DNA from: an alpha proteobacterium SCGC AAA288-G21
GTDB taxonomy: Bacteria > Pseudomonadota > Alphaproteobacteria > Pelagibacterales > Pelagibacteraceae
Assembly (NCBI GenBank): GCA_000513075.1
Contig: AZYC01000002.1
Location: 1 to 46,080, forward strand
Length of the DNA stretch: 46,080 nt
Direction of reading: 5' to 3'
Shown here: piece after piece, positions 35,652 to 45,542 of the stretch
How the letters are laid out: the number at the start of each line of letters is the position of its first letter
Numbering within the stretch: the stretch's first letter is position 1
Position numbers and translations under genes: made by a program
Notes under the pieces: model-generated
Seen by the model: only the letters and a program-made list of their open reading frames with translations
Databases searched by the model: none
Told to the model about the DNA's origin: nothing

Positions 35652-36728
35652 TCAGTAAATTAATTTTTCTATTTCTTTTTCTATTTTTAAAAGGGTATTT
35701 TTACTATCATTTTTAAACATATTTTCTCTTTTCAAGCTTACTTCAACATTATTATCTAAAATTCTGATCAGCATTTCTTTCAAACTATTGAAGGATAAAT
35801 TTTTTTGCTCTAATACCCAGCAACATCCCTTTTTTTCATAATAAATTGCATTTTGATATTGATGATTATCTTTGGCAAATGGATAAGGAATAGCAACAAA
35901 TGGTACTCCTAAAAATTCAAGTTCTCCGATAGTTGATGATCCACATCTTGATATCGCAAGGTCGGCTTTTGATATTAATTCAACAATGTTTTCGTGAAAG
36001 CTAAAAATATAATTTTCAATATTATTTTTATTATAATAATTTTGAATTTCATTTACTTGGTTAGGTAAGGATTGTTGAATGACGTTTATTTTGTAACTTT
36101 TATTTATGTCTAAAATAACCTGCGGTATTACTTTACCAAAAATTTCAGCGCCTTGGCTTCCACCCAAAATCAAAATGGTTTTTTTTGAATTTAAATTATT
36201 TTTTTCCGATAATTCATATTTTATAATTTCTTCTCTAAGAATATTTCCAACCTCAACACATTTGATTAAATGCTTATTGGGAAGATTGAGAATACTGTTC
36301 GAATTTATAAAAAGCTTACTACAAAAACGCACAAAATATTTATTTACTCTACCCAAAACAAGATTAGGTTCGTACAATAAAATTTTAATATTAAGTAATT
36401 TTGCAGCCAAACAGATGGGAAGGGAAACATATCCCCCAAGACCAAATACAAAATATGGTTTTTCTTTCCTCAAAAGCAAAAAAGAATTGAATAAAGCTAG
36501 AATTAGCTTTAAATAAAAAAATATTTTGTTTACAAATCTTATTCGAGTTGGAAAACCAACATCGAATATTTTATGTAAAGAAAAATTTTTTTTTACATAT
36601 TTTGCACCTCTTTTATCGGTAACGAATATTGTTTCATATTCTTTTTTTTTAAGAAAATTAATTAAACTAATAGAGGGAAAAACATGACCTCCCGTACCTC
36701 CGCTACAAAAAAGAATTTTTTTTTTCAT
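35652..36728 (-). CDS. murG: UDP-N-acetylglucosamine--N-acetylmuramyl transferase
   Basis: CSGGTGGHVFPSISL, GSQGAEIFGKVIP, ISRCGSSTIGELEFLGVPFVAIPYPFAKDNHQYQNA. Confidence 0.96.
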   Translation of the reverse strand: MKKKILFCSGGTGGHVFPSISLINFLKKKEYETIFVTDKRGAKYVKKNFSLHKIFDVGFPTRIRFVNKIFFYLKLILALFNSFLLLRKEKPYFVFGLGGYVSLPICLAAKLLNIKILLYEPNLVLGRVNKYFVRFCSKLFINSNSILNLPNKHLIKCVEVGNILREEIIKYELSEKNNLNSKKTILILGGSQGAEIFGKVIPQVILDINKSYKINVIQQSLPNQVNEIQNYYNKNNIENYIFSFHENIVELISKADLAISRCGSSTIGELEFLGVPFVAIPYPFAKDNHQYQNAIYYEKKGCCWVLEQKNLSFNSLKEMLIRILDNNVEVSLKRENMFKNDSKNTLLKIEKEIEKLIY

Positions 36729-37867
36729 AAACTATCTTGGTTTAATGGAATTTTTTTTGTCAAATTTAATATTAAACCAGCTATTATTGCGTTTCCTACA
36801 ATTGATGAGCCTCCATAACTTAAAAACGGAAGGGTTATCCCTGTTGTTGGTAAAAGTCTTATATTTACTCCAATATGAATGAAAGTTTGAATTAACAATA
36901 ATGAAATTAAACCAACCAGTACGAGTTTAGTATATTCATCCTTTTCATCTAATAATTTATGTAACACCTTGTAAGAAAAAAATAAGAAAATTATTAGTAG
37001 CAGCAAAAGTAATATACCTCCAAATTCTTCTGCGATTATGGCAAACATATAATCGGTATGAGCTTCTGGCACTCTATCTTTTAATACTCCTTCACCTAAA
37101 CCTCTGCCCGTAAAACCACCGCTCTTTATCGCCTCTAGTGCTTTCTCTGATTGATAGTTTTCTCCTTTTGTTGGATCAATAAATGATTTTAGTCTAAATA
37201 AGATATATCCAAATTTATTCGGAAAAAAAAATAGAATCAAAACAAAAATTAAAACACAGAATAAAAAAAATATACCCAAAATTATGAAATTTATTCCTGA
37301 TGAAAAAAGCATAATTAACCAAGACGAAAATAGTAGAACAGATTGGCCTAAATCTGGTTGAATAATTAAAAGAAGCAAAATAAATGATAATAAAACTAAT
37401 GTATAAAAATATTTTTTATATAAATTATGAATTACTTGTGAAGAGATAATTTGTGCTAATATAAGAATAAAAAAGGGTTTTAATATTTCAATCGGTTGAA
37501 ATCTAGGTAGAAGAGGTATGTCCAACCATCTTTTTGCACCCTTAACTTCAATTCCAATAAGGGGAACTAAAAATAATAATAAGAGAGATATTAAAAAAAA
37601 ATATGGCAGATATGCTTTGATTATTTCTCTTTTTTGAAGAGAAACAAAAAAGATAATTATTAGTGCAATAACAACAAATATAAAATGCTTTAAAAAGAAA
37701 AAATAAGCTTCCTTATTTAATTTTTCACCAATAACAGATGATGTAGAAGAAAATGAAAAAAATAAACCTAAGAAAAAAAGTAGCAAGATTAGCGATAATA
37801 TTGTCTTGTCTATATTTCTCCACCAGCTTGCTAGTAAACTTCTATTTTCTCTACTAAAATCAAACAT
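36725..37867 (-). CDS. ftsW: Lipid II polymerase FtsW (SEDS family)
   Basis: Polytopic; GGFTGRGLGEGVLKDRVPEAHTDYMFAIIAEEFG, LPFLSYGGSSI. Confidence 0.95.
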   Translation of the reverse strand: MFDFSRENRSLLASWWRNIDKTILSLILLLFFLGLFFSFSSTSSVIGEKLNKEAYFFFLKHFIFVVIALIIIFFVSLQKREIIKAYLPYFFLISLLLLFLVPLIGIEVKGAKRWLDIPLLPRFQPIEILKPFFILILAQIISSQVIHNLYKKYFYTLVLLSFILLLLIIQPDLGQSVLLFSSWLIMLFSSGINFIILGIFFLFCVLIFVLILFFFPNKFGYILFRLKSFIDPTKGENYQSEKALEAIKSGGFTGRGLGEGVLKDRVPEAHTDYMFAIIAEEFGGILLLLLLIIFLFFSYKVLHKLLDEKDEYTKLVLVGLISLLLIQTFIHIGVNIRLLPTTGITLPFLSYGGSSIVGNAIIAGLILNLTKKIPLNQDSL

Positions 37868-37870
37868 ATA

Positions 37871-39208
37871 TTAATAAATACTTGATCTTGCCCTATAAAC
37901 AAGTTCCTTAAATTTTTTTCCTCTGTCTTCAAAATTTGTAAATTGATCAAAGGATGCGGCCGCAGGACTAAATAAAATTGTATATTTATTTTTTGTTAAA
38001 CTATTTGAGTTTTTTATTTGCTTCAAGTCCTTGATAACTTTTAAAAATGCATTCTTTAAATTATTTACCACAACTAAATTTACTTTTTTTCTTAATTGTT
38101 TTCTAAAGAAAATCGTACTTTTTCCAATGATATAAGCTTTGATAATATTTTTTTTAAGTTTATTTAGAAAAAATTTATCACCTTTTTTAGGAAGTCCTCC
38201 AACAATCCAAAAAATATTTTGATAGCTTTTCAATGATTGTGAAGATGATTCAAAATTGGTTGCTTTTGAATCATTTATGCAAATTATTTCGTCGTTTAAT
38301 AATAATCTTTCTTGTCTATGTGGCAATCCTTTAAATTTGTTTAAGACTTGCAATACAAGATTTAATCTTATTCTATAATTGCTTGCTATTTTAAGTACAA
38401 AAGAAATATTTTCCAAATTGTTTTGTGATAACAAATATTTATTTTTAATTTTTTTAAAAATTTTTTTTACCTTATATTTATCAACTTTATGCAACTTGGA
38501 AAAAAATTGTTTTTTCTTATAATTGTCTATAATTTTTTTCGTAAATTTATTGTTTAAATTTAGATACGAATGATCTTTGGATGATTGGAATTTTAAAATT
38601 TTTATCTTTGCATTAATATAGTTTGTCATAGTCTTGTGTCTTTCCATATGGTCAGGTGAAATATTAAGTATTGCAGCATGATTAGATTTAAAATGCTGTG
38701 TATATTCAAGTTGATAAGATGAAACTTCGACAATAATAACTGCTTTTTTATTTAACTTTTTAAGAGATAATATTGGCTCACCTATGTTCCCTACAAGATG
38801 AGTTTTGTGACCGGCTTTTTTAAAAACTGCCTCTAGTAGCTTACAAGTTGTTGATTTACCATTCGTACCAGTAACCGAGATAATTTGGCTATCTTTGTTG
38901 AAATTATAAAATATATCTAAATCCGTAATTATTTTAGCTCTATTTTTTGCTAAAAAATTTTTTAGATAGCAATGTCTAATATTTATACCAGGACTGACTA
39001 CAATAAAGTCAATAAAATCATTTGTTAATTTTTTTTTGAAATTTAGTAAATATTTTTTTTTTATACTTTTTCGAACAAAAGAATTATCATCCCAACAATA
39101 AATTTCTGATTTAATTTTTTTTAAGAATTTTAGTGTAGCTAATCCACTTTTTGCAAATCCATAAATAAGAATTTTTTTTTTTGCAAATTTTGAACTTAAA
39201 TTTCGCAT
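37871..39208 (-). CDS. murD: UDP-N-acetylmuramoylalanine--D-glutamate ligase (ORF opens at 39265; likely start 39208)
   Basis: ILIYGFAKSGLATLKFL, VTGTNGKSTTCKLLEAVF, SPGI, ILNISPDHMERH. Confidence 0.94.
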   Translation of the reverse strand: MRNLSSKFAKKKILIYGFAKSGLATLKFLKKIKSEIYCWDDNSFVRKSIKKKYLLNFKKKLTNDFIDFIVVSPGINIRHCYLKNFLAKNRAKIITDLDIFYNFNKDSQIISVTGTNGKSTTCKLLEAVFKKAGHKTHLVGNIGEPILSLKKLNKKAVIIVEVSSYQLEYTQHFKSNHAAILNISPDHMERHKTMTNYINAKIKILKFQSSKDHSYLNLNNKFTKKIIDNYKKKQFFSKLHKVDKYKVKKIFKKIKNKYLLSQNNLENISFVLKIASNYRIRLNLVLQVLNKFKGLPHRQERLLLNDEIICINDSKATNFESSSQSLKSYQNIFWIVGGLPKKGDKFFLNKLKKNIIKAYIIGKSTIFFRKQLRKKVNLVVVNNLKNAFLKVIKDLKQIKNSNSLTKNKYTILFSPAAASFDQFTNFEDRGKKFKELVYRARSSIY

Positions 39209-40293
39209 TATCTCAATTTTAGAGTCGCTAATCCAATTAAAGCTAAAATTATCGAGATAATCCAAAACCTAATTACAACTGTTGATTCTGCCCAACCTTT
39301 TTTCTCAAAATGGTGGTGCAGGGGTGCCATTTGAAAAATTCTTCTTCCAGTTAATTTAAAGGAAACTACCTGAATAATTACAGAGACTGTTTCTAATACG
39401 AACAAACCACCAATGATTGCCAGCACAATTTCATGTTTTGAAACAATACTTATGGCTCCTAACGATCCCCCAAGTGATAATGATCCAGTGTCTCCCATGA
39501 AAATTTTCGCGGGAGGTGCATTGTACCACAAAAATCCAAGACAAGCGCCGCATATAGCACCGCAGAATATTGAAACTTCACCAAGTTCTTCAATATGCGG
39601 TATTTGAAGATAATTTGAGAAAACTGTATTTCCTGCAACATAACAAATAAAAGCAAAAGAAGCTGCCACCATTATCACAGGTACAGTTGCTAAACCATCT
39701 AACCCATCTGTTAAGTTGACAGCATTTGATGATGCAATAATTATAAATATGTAAAACGGAATAAAAAATATTCCCATATTAAAAATTAAATTTTTAAAAA
39801 ATGGAAAATATAAATTTTTCAAGTGTAAATGGTCACCAAGTTTATGCAAAAAAAGTACGGCAATAAAAGCTAATAATATTTGGGCAACAAGCTTCAGTTT
39901 TGGAGAAAGGCCAGATGAATTATGATTTTTTATTTTTAAGAAATCATCGATTGCTCCTAAAATTCCAAAACTACTAGCTACAAATATTAAAAACCAAATA
40001 TAAATATTGGATAAATCTGCCCAAAGTAAAGTGCTTAGTAACATTCCTATTAAGATCACCACTCCTCCCATTGTTGGAGTTCCAACTTTTTTAAATATGT
40101 GATCAATCGGGCCATCATCTCTAATAGGTTCCGTAATATTTTTTTGTGAAAAATATTTTATAAATGGACCTCCAATAAGAAATACAATAATCAAAGACGA
40201 TATTAATGATAATCCAGTCCTAAATGTTAAATATCTAAATACATTTAAAAAAGAAAATTCGTCTATAAAAGATGTTAATAAACTATAAAGCAT
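39208..40293 (-). CDS. mraY: Phospho-N-acetylmuramoyl-pentapeptide-transferase
   Basis: GTPTMGGVVILIGM, AVNLTDGLDGLATVP, FMGDTGSLSLGG, MAPLHHHFEKKGWAE. Confidence 0.98.
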   Translation of the reverse strand: MLYSLLTSFIDEFSFLNVFRYLTFRTGLSLISSLIIVFLIGGPFIKYFSQKNITEPIRDDGPIDHIFKKVGTPTMGGVVILIGMLLSTLLWADLSNIYIWFLIFVASSFGILGAIDDFLKIKNHNSSGLSPKLKLVAQILLAFIAVLFLHKLGDHLHLKNLYFPFFKNLIFNMGIFFIPFYIFIIIASSNAVNLTDGLDGLATVPVIMVAASFAFICYVAGNTVFSNYLQIPHIEELGEVSIFCGAICGACLGFLWYNAPPAKIFMGDTGSLSLGGSLGAISIVSKHEIVLAIIGGLFVLETVSVIIQVVSFKLTGRRIFQMAPLHHHFEKKGWAESTVVIRFWIISIILALIGLATLKLR

Positions 40294-43127
40294 TAATTAA
40301 TTTTTCCTTTTTTTAATTTTTTGCATAAATTATTCAAACCAGTTAAATTTGAACCTTTTATCATTACATAATCATTATCATTTATATAATTCCTAATTAA
40401 ACTACCAATATCATTTAATGAATTTAATATTTTTCCTTTTTTGTTTTTTCTCACAAATTTGTAGGTCTCCAATATAGATTTGCCAATCACAAAAACTTTA
40501 CCAATGTCACTATTATTAATATATTTTGCTAAATTTCTGTGAAAAAACTTAGCTTTTTTTCCCAATTCCAACATATCTCCCAATACAAGAATTTTTTGAG
40601 TCTTTTTTTTATTGATATTATTAAAATGATTTATAGCCAGTCTCATTGAATGTGGATTAGCATTATAGCTTTCGTCAAGTAAATAAAATTTTTTCTTAAA
40701 TATTTTAATTTTATTCATATCTCCTCGTCCTTCTGGTATTTTAAAATTTAAAAAAATATTTTTCTTATCTGATATATCCAAATCCAAAACAAATATAATT
40801 AGGCATGTTGAAAGAACATTTTGAATGTAAGCACTATTATTATAGTTAATGTTAAATAAATAAACTTTATTATTATATGAAATGGAAGCTTGATAAATAT
40901 TATTATTTTTTTTTACATTTTTTAAATATAGATCTGCATTTTTATTCAAACCAAATGATTTTACCTGAATGTTTTTTTGGCTAGCTTTCTGCGTTATATA
41001 ATTAAAAAATTTATCATCTCTATTTAAGATTAAAGTTCCTTGTGCAATTAAATTATTAATAATTTCGGACTTTGCTCTTGCAATTTCTTTTGTACTTTTA
41101 AAATTTTTTAAATGTGCTGAAGAAATATTTGTTATAACTGCTATATCTGGTTTTAATATATTGGAAAGTGAGTTTATTTCACCTTTTTTATCCATGCCTA
41201 ATTCAAATACACCAAAAGCATCCTTTTCTTGCAGATTGGATAAGCTCAAGGGTACTCCATATTGATTATTGAACGACGACTTTGATGAGGAAGTTTTATC
41301 AAAATTTTTTAAAACAAAACTTGTCATATCTTTTAGTGTTGTCTTTCCAGAACTCCCTGTAATCCCAATGATTTTTGCTTTGGTACGATGTCTAATTACT
41401 TTTGCAAGATTATTTAGTGCATTTAAAGTATCTGGAACTCGAATTAATTTTTTTAAATTAACCCCTCTTATTAATCTGCTCACAACGGCTTTTTTTGCTC
41501 CTCTTGCGAAGGCTTCTTTAACAAATTTATGTCCATCCTTTCTTTTTCCTTTAATCGCAAAAAATAAAGATTTGGAAGTAATTTGTTTTGAATTTATGGA
41601 AACATTTTTAAAATTAAAACGATTATAATTTGAAAACACTTCAGATGTGATGCTTGGGTGCCAAAAATAATTGATAGTTTGTTTTTTGTTGTTTATGAAA
41701 AATTTTTTTATTTCATTTTCGTCAGAAAAATGAATTTTTTTTGAACCAAAATCTTGATATTGTTCATGACCTTTGCCTGCTATAAGTAATATTTCATTAT
41801 AGCCAAGTTCTTTAATGGCCAGCTGAATGGCAAGCTTCCTATTTTTCATTTCCACAAAGTCTGTTTTAATTCCTTTTTTGATTGATTGTCTTATACTTTT
41901 TGGATTTTCAAATCTTGGATTGTCATCTGTTAAATAAATTTTTTTGCAATACTTGCTTGCTATATGGCCCATAATGGATCTTTTGCCTTTGTCACGATCT
42001 CCTCCACATCCAAAAACAATCAAAATATTTTTTTTAAATTGAAACTTTAAATTTTTTAAAACTCTTTCTAGAGCATCTGGAGTATGTGCAAAATCAACAA
42101 ATATTTTCGAATTATTTTTTAATTTTTTTACACATTCCAATCTTCCTTTTGCTGATTTAACATATTTTGTTTTATTTAAAGATTTTTTAATACTAAGGCC
42201 GCATTTTTCTGCTAAAAGAATAGCAAAAAGCAAATTTTTTATTTGATATTGTCCAAATAGGGAAGTTTTTAATTGATACATTTTTTTTTTATATAAAAAT
42301 TCTATTTCCTGTAAATGGTTCTTATGTTTTTGACTTAGTATTTTTAAGTTTCCACAATCATAACCAACTGAATTAATATTAATGTTTTTTATTTTACATA
42401 TTTTTTTTAATTTTTTAAAAAAGCTGTTAGTTTCATCTGTAATACAGAATGTTTTTTTGTTTAATAAATTTTTAAATAAATAAAGTTTTGAATTTAAATA
42501 GCAATTCATATTTCTATGGTAATCCATATGATCTCTGCTTAAATTTGTAAATGCAGCTGCTTTGAAATTAATATGATCCAATCTTTTTTGATCAAGGCCA
42601 TGGCTTGATGCCTCTAATATTACGGTATTGATTTTTTTTTTTTTAAATTCAGAAAGACTTTTATGTAACAATAATGGGTCTGGAGATGTAAGACTGGTTG
42701 TTTTTTTAAATAAATTTGACTTTATGCCTAAAGTACCTACAGAAGCAGCACGTATTTTATTTAATTTAAATAATTGAAAAAAAAAATCAGCGACTGAAGT
42801 TTTTCCATTAGTTCCAGTTACAGCAACAATATGAGAAGGTTTTTCTTTATAAAAATTTGAACAAGCTTCGGATAAACTCTTTCTTACATCGCACACCCTT
42901 AACAGTGGAATTTTGAAACTTTTAAATTTGATTTTTGAATCAACAACAATTGCAGATACCTTTTTCAAGATTGCTTTTTGAATAAATTTTGTTCCAGCTA
43001 TTTTGTTTCCTTTAATTGCAAAAAAAATGTCACTTTTTTTTGCTTTTCTGCTATCAAAACAAATACCTTTTACATAAATTTTTCGATATTTTTTGCCTAC
43101 AGTTTTAAGTAGCTCGGGTAAGTACAT
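40293..43127 (-). CDS. MurE-MurF fusion (mDAP ligase + D-Ala-D-Ala-adding ligase), 944 aa
   Basis: N-half: VAVTGTNGKTSVADFFFQL, DDNPRFENP (mDAP-type DNPR); C-half: VSINSKQITSKSLFFAIKGKRKDGHKFV, GITGSSGKTTLKDM, LDESYNANPHSMRLAI; one uninterrupted frame. Confidence 0.94.
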   Translation of the reverse strand: MYLPELLKTVGKKYRKIYVKGICFDSRKAKKSDIFFAIKGNKIAGTKFIQKAILKKVSAIVVDSKIKFKSFKIPLLRVCDVRKSLSEACSNFYKEKPSHIVAVTGTNGKTSVADFFFQLFKLNKIRAASVGTLGIKSNLFKKTTSLTSPDPLLLHKSLSEFKKKKINTVILEASSHGLDQKRLDHINFKAAAFTNLSRDHMDYHRNMNCYLNSKLYLFKNLLNKKTFCITDETNSFFKKLKKICKIKNININSVGYDCGNLKILSQKHKNHLQEIEFLYKKKMYQLKTSLFGQYQIKNLLFAILLAEKCGLSIKKSLNKTKYVKSAKGRLECVKKLKNNSKIFVDFAHTPDALERVLKNLKFQFKKNILIVFGCGGDRDKGKRSIMGHIASKYCKKIYLTDDNPRFENPKSIRQSIKKGIKTDFVEMKNRKLAIQLAIKELGYNEILLIAGKGHEQYQDFGSKKIHFSDENEIKKFFINNKKQTINYFWHPSITSEVFSNYNRFNFKNVSINSKQITSKSLFFAIKGKRKDGHKFVKEAFARGAKKAVVSRLIRGVNLKKLIRVPDTLNALNNLAKVIRHRTKAKIIGITGSSGKTTLKDMTSFVLKNFDKTSSSKSSFNNQYGVPLSLSNLQEKDAFGVFELGMDKKGEINSLSNILKPDIAVITNISSAHLKNFKSTKEIARAKSEIINNLIAQGTLILNRDDKFFNYITQKASQKNIQVKSFGLNKNADLYLKNVKKNNNIYQASISYNNKVYLFNINYNNSAYIQNVLSTCLIIFVLDLDISDKKNIFLNFKIPEGRGDMNKIKIFKKKFYLLDESYNANPHSMRLAINHFNNINKKKTQKILVLGDMLELGKKAKFFHRNLAKYINNSDIGKVFVIGKSILETYKFVRKNKKGKILNSLNDIGSLIRNYINDNDYVMIKGSNLTGLNNLCKKLKKGKIN

Positions 43128-44873
43128 TTAAAATTTATTGGAAGCTTGTAAATTATTTGTGGCTAAAATTGGACCTATTTTTTCAATAATATTACCTGCA
43201 ACAACAACCGTATTCCATCCAGCAGTATTGCGTGTTTCTCCAGTAAGCTTGTATCCACTAGAAAATTCATAAACAAAGCCTGGGGCAGATTTTGGTTCAT
43301 CCAACATCACAAGTAATAAATATTTAGGTTTGTTGATTGGAAACAAGGATACAAAAGTATTTATTTTTTTTTCTTTACTATAAGTTCCATTAATTACTTT
43401 ACGAGCTGTTCCGGTTTTACCTCCTACCTCATATCCTTCTTTGTCTGCAAATGATGCCGTTCCTTTTTTGTTTAAAACTACTTTTCTCAACATTGAGTTA
43501 ATTACGTTGCTCGTTTTTAATGATATAATCTGCTTTTTAACTTGTGGTGTAATATTTTTATTTAATAAAATAGTTGGATGAATCTCGTATCCACCATTAC
43601 CAATGATTGCATAAGCTTTTGCAAGTTGCAAAAGTGTGGTGGTTATTCCGTGTCCGAATGATGCAGTTTCAAGTGTACATTTTTCCCATTTAAATGGAAG
43701 AGGTGTTCCCACTTCCTCCAACTCAAAATTAATTTTTTCAAAAAGCTCTAAAGAATTTAATAATTTTCTATAGTTTTTAACACCAACTTTTTTAGCTATT
43801 CGGATTGCCCCAATATTAGATGATCTAACTAATATTTCTTCCGCTGTTAAGTTTTTTGGTAATTTGTCGTGTTCTGAGATTGGCATTCCACCACAAATTA
43901 TTTTATTTTTTAAATCTTTAAATACTGTATTTGCCTTTATTGACCCAAATTCTATACCTGCTGTTAATGTAAATGTTTTAAAAACTGAACCTAACTCATA
44001 AACTCCTTTTGTGATCTTATTCAAATAAATCGGGTCCTCTATATTCATTCTCTTATTTAAGTCAAAATCAGGAAGTGAGATTAAAGATAAAATTTCGCCA
44101 CTATCAATTTCCATAAGTAATGCGGCACTACCTAACGTTTGAAATATATTATTTCCAGATATTAATTCTTCTCTAATGATATATTGTAAGTTAGCATCTA
44201 ATGATAAAATTAGTGGATTATTAGACTCTGTTAATTTTTCATTAAATGATTTTTCTAATCCCGATATACCCAAATTATCATCGTCTATTTGTCCTAGAAC
44301 ATGACTGAAAAGAGATTCATGAGGATATACTCTGAATTGTTTTTCATTTATATCAATGGACTGATCACCTAAAAGCCATAGTTTTCTCCATTCTGATTCA
44401 TTTAATCTTTTTTTTATATAAAAGTATTTTCCTAGTTCTATTTTTTTTTTTATTCTATCCATATTCATGTTTGGAAAAATCAATCTTAAATTGATTAATA
44501 GTTTACCCTCATCTGTAACGAACCGAGGTTTAATTGCTGCTGAATACAATTTTACATTTCTTGCAAGTAGATTACTATTTCTATCGAGAATATCTTGTCT
44601 TCTTAAAAAAACTGAAGGCAGGGATTTATTTGTAAAATAGTTTTCTTTCTTAATTGATGCCAAATAAATAATTTTAGACCCAAATATAAAAGCAACAACT
44701 AAAAAAATAAAAAAAATAAAAGATACTCTATTCAAAGACAATTTAACTCCGGAGAATTTTGATTGATCTTTATATTCATATTTTGGAGTTTCATAATCTT
44801 CAAAGTAAAAGCCTTTATTCCTCCAAGAGGTATGACTAACTGGTTTATTAATTTTTCCTTTTTTGTTGTACAT
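43128..44873 (-). CDS. ftsI: Peptidoglycan D,D-transpeptidase FtsI (PBP3)
   Basis: GSVFKTFTL (SxxK), RSSNIGAI (SxN), EVGGKTGTARKV (KTG). Confidence 0.95.
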   Translation of the reverse strand: MYNKKGKINKPVSHTSWRNKGFYFEDYETPKYEYKDQSKFSGVKLSLNRVSFIFFIFLVVAFIFGSKIIYLASIKKENYFTNKSLPSVFLRRQDILDRNSNLLARNVKLYSAAIKPRFVTDEGKLLINLRLIFPNMNMDRIKKKIELGKYFYIKKRLNESEWRKLWLLGDQSIDINEKQFRVYPHESLFSHVLGQIDDDNLGISGLEKSFNEKLTESNNPLILSLDANLQYIIREELISGNNIFQTLGSAALLMEIDSGEILSLISLPDFDLNKRMNIEDPIYLNKITKGVYELGSVFKTFTLTAGIEFGSIKANTVFKDLKNKIICGGMPISEHDKLPKNLTAEEILVRSSNIGAIRIAKKVGVKNYRKLLNSLELFEKINFELEEVGTPLPFKWEKCTLETASFGHGITTTLLQLAKAYAIIGNGGYEIHPTILLNKNITPQVKKQIISLKTSNVINSMLRKVVLNKKGTASFADKEGYEVGGKTGTARKVINGTYSKEKKINTFVSLFPINKPKYLLLVMLDEPKSAPGFVYEFSSGYKLTGETRNTAGWNTVVVAGNIIEKIGPILATNNLQASNKF

Positions 44874-44879
44874 GAAAAA

Positions 44880-45542
44880 TTATTTAACTGGTATAGCCGG
44901 AATACCAAAAAATGATTTTATAATTTGTAGTCCCGCCCAATTATGAACTTTTTTTGAAACAGATATTTTTTTTGATCCTTGTAATTGTCTGTTATCAATC
45001 TCTTTTGTAACATTTAATGTCTTATTAATCGATTCCTCTGTACTTAATTGACTGACAGTATTGTTATTTTTTAATTTTTTCAAAATTGCTAAATATTTAA
45101 TAGTTTCTTCTCCTGTGAAAGCGTCTTCTGTAATTTGTGTCTCAATATTTTTTGTAGCAAGTAATTGTCTATTATCAATCTCTTTTGTAACATTTGATTT
45201 CTTGTTAACCGATTTCTCTGTGCTTAATTGAGTAAAAGCATTGTCATTTTTTAATTTTTTTAAAATAGCTAAATCTTTTTTTGGTTTAACTGATTTTTTT
45301 ATTTGAGATTCTTTGTAATATGAAAAATTTTCATCAAGAAAATTTTTTGCCAAAAGAGAAATACGTTTGGGTGTCGTTAAATATTCAAAATCCAAGCTTA
45401 CTTCATTTAAGTTAAAATTTAAACTATTAATTTCATTATCTAAGTAAAGTAATTCTTTTTCTAATAATCTTGTTTTGTTTTTCACCAAAGACGTAAAAAT
45501 TAATCCTGATATTAGAGTTATTAATATTAAAATGTTTCTCAT
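44880..45542 (-). CDS. ftsL: FtsL-like protein with an internal repeat
   Basis: N-terminal TM + coiled coil (LLEKELLYLDNEINSLNFNLNEVSLDFEYLTTPKRISLLAKNFL) between rsmH and ftsI; duplicated LAILKKLKN..KEIDNRQL segment. Confidence 0.75.
   Translation of the reverse strand: MRNILILITLISGLIFTSLVKNKTRLLEKELLYLDNEINSLNFNLNEVSLDFEYLTTPKRISLLAKNFLDENFSYYKESQIKKSVKPKKDLAILKKLKNDNAFTQLSTEKSVNKKSNVTKEIDNRQLLATKNIETQITEDAFTGEETIKYLAILKKLKNNNTVSQLSTEESINKTLNVTKEIDNRQLQGSKKISVSKKVHNWAGLQIIKSFFGIPAIPVK
44981..45094 (-). repeat. ftsL internal repeat, unit 1
   Basis: gtaattgtctgttatcaatctcttttgtaacattt...ttttttaattttttcaaaattgctaaat; about 114 bp, offset 180 bp from unit 2. Confidence 0.85.
45161..45274 (-). 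repeat. ftsL internal repeat, unit 2
   Basis: gtaattgtctattatcaatctcttttgtaacattt...ttttttaatttttttaaaatagctaaat. Confidence 0.85.
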
